Of a DNA stretch of 6,431 nucleotides, positions 6,046 through 6,431 are shown in pieces. Under the pieces are notes generated by a model, which worked only from the letters and a program-made list of their open reading frames with translations, did no database searches and was not told where the DNA came from. Made by a program: the position numbers and the translations under genes. Numbering within the stretch: the stretch's first letter is position 1; each line of letters begins with the position of its first letter. This DNA is from Acidobacteriota bacterium (lineage in GTDB: Bacteria > Acidobacteriota > Vicinamibacteria > Vicinamibacterales > Vicinamibacteraceae): positions 1 to 6,431 of the forward strand of contig JAEZCY010000292.1 in assembly GCA_023429845.1 (NCBI GenBank), given 5' to 3'.

Positions 6046-6431
6046 GGGAGGGAAACCGCACCAGCCTTCCGTCGTTCGAGAGCGTCGAACACGTCTCGGG
6101 TGCGGACGTGGAACCGGCGCGCCACGGAGCGCATTGCGTCACGGCGGTCGAATGTACCGTCTTTGGTCATCTGGTCGAATTCGGCGAGGAGTACGCTATC
6201 CTCAGCAGGAGCAGGGTTCTCGGGTCCAGGCTCCTCGAGGATGCACGTGAACTCTCCGAGCGGCTGCGTCACCGACGGATGCCGCACGACGTCGGCGAGC
6301 GATCCGCGGACGAGCTCCTCGTGCTTCTTCGTTATTTCGCGGCAAACGGCGATGAGACGATGGTCGCCGGCGATTTCGGCGAGCATGGCGAGGGTTTGCC
6401 CGATGCGGTGTGGCGCTTCGAAGAACACGAC
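6042..6431 (-). CDS. rsmI: 16S rRNA (cytidine(1402)-2'-O)-methyltransferase RsmI, 3' part (N-terminus outside window)
   Basis: RsmI methylates the 2'-hydroxyl of C1402 in 16S rRNA at the ribosomal P site, using SAM. Only the C-terminal 129 codons are present, since the gene enters from the right edge. The end of the SAM-dependent tetrapyrrole-methylase-like domain is recognisable: VVFFEAPHRIGQTLAML at the start of the fragment, then VCREITKKHEELVRGSL, then LGEFTCILEE. The last about 45 residues (DRRDAMRSVARRFHVRTRDVF) match the helical HTH-like tail of RsmI. The TGA stop (6044-6042) shares bases with the glmU ATG, so rsmI and glmU are in one operon. The first two codons seen encode valines and do not mark the start of the gene. 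Confidence 0.93.
   Translation of the reverse strand, partial: VVFFEAPHRIGQTLAMLAEIAGDHRLIAVCREITKKHEELVRGSLADVVRHPSVTQPLGEFTCILEEPGPENPAPAEDSVLLAEFDQMTKDGTFDRRDAMRSVARRFHVRTRDVFDALERRKAGAVSLP

Overview
This is a GC-rich bacterial chromosome segment (hand counts of 60-base stretches in glmS give about 67-77% GC). It carries four housekeeping genes on the minus strand and one small gene on the plus strand. In minus-strand order these are rsmI (3' part only), glmU, glmS and a UvrD/PcrA-type helicase gene (5' part only). The small plus-strand gene encodes a four-helix-bundle (S23/IVP-like) protein and sits between glmS and the helicase. High GC, a solitary S23-type gene and CGGGATT-type heptamer arrays resemble what I associate with soil Acidobacteriota (Vicinamibacteria-like). 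This placement is an inference from general impression and was not tested; other GC-rich phyla are possible.

Right part (6431 to 2771, minus strand): the C-terminal 129 codons of the 16S rRNA 2'-O-methyltransferase RsmI end in a TGA that overlaps the ATG of glmU (ATGA). After glmU there are 53 bases and then glmS. GlmS makes glucosamine-6-phosphate from fructose-6-phosphate and glutamine. GlmU acetylates glucosamine-1-phosphate and couples it to UTP. The two enzymes therefore bracket the UDP-GlcNAc pathway that feeds peptidoglycan; the intervening mutase GlmM is not in the window. The acetyltransferase half of GlmU looks intact, but its uridylyltransferase half departs from the E. coli enzyme at several substrate-contact positions.

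Middle (about 1975 to 2770): a 121-residue four-helix-bundle gene on the plus strand lies between two arrays of the same heptamer in opposite orientation (CGGGATT on the left, AATCCCG on the right). The two arrays contain a perfect 21-base inverted repeat about 700 bases apart. The right array adds degenerate heptamers with a 17-base exact direct repeat and abuts the glmS stop codon. The left array lies inside the 5' end of the helicase reading frame and must be translated if the helicase is made. The arrangement looks like a gene cassette inserted between glmS and the helicase, and is the most unusual part of the window.

Left part (2049 to 1, minus strand): the first 683 codons of an SF1A DNA helicase of the UvrD/PcrA/Rep group, with all helicase motifs present. 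The C-terminal end lies outside the window. A TATAAT hexamer about 93 bases upstream of its ATG is a candidate promoter.
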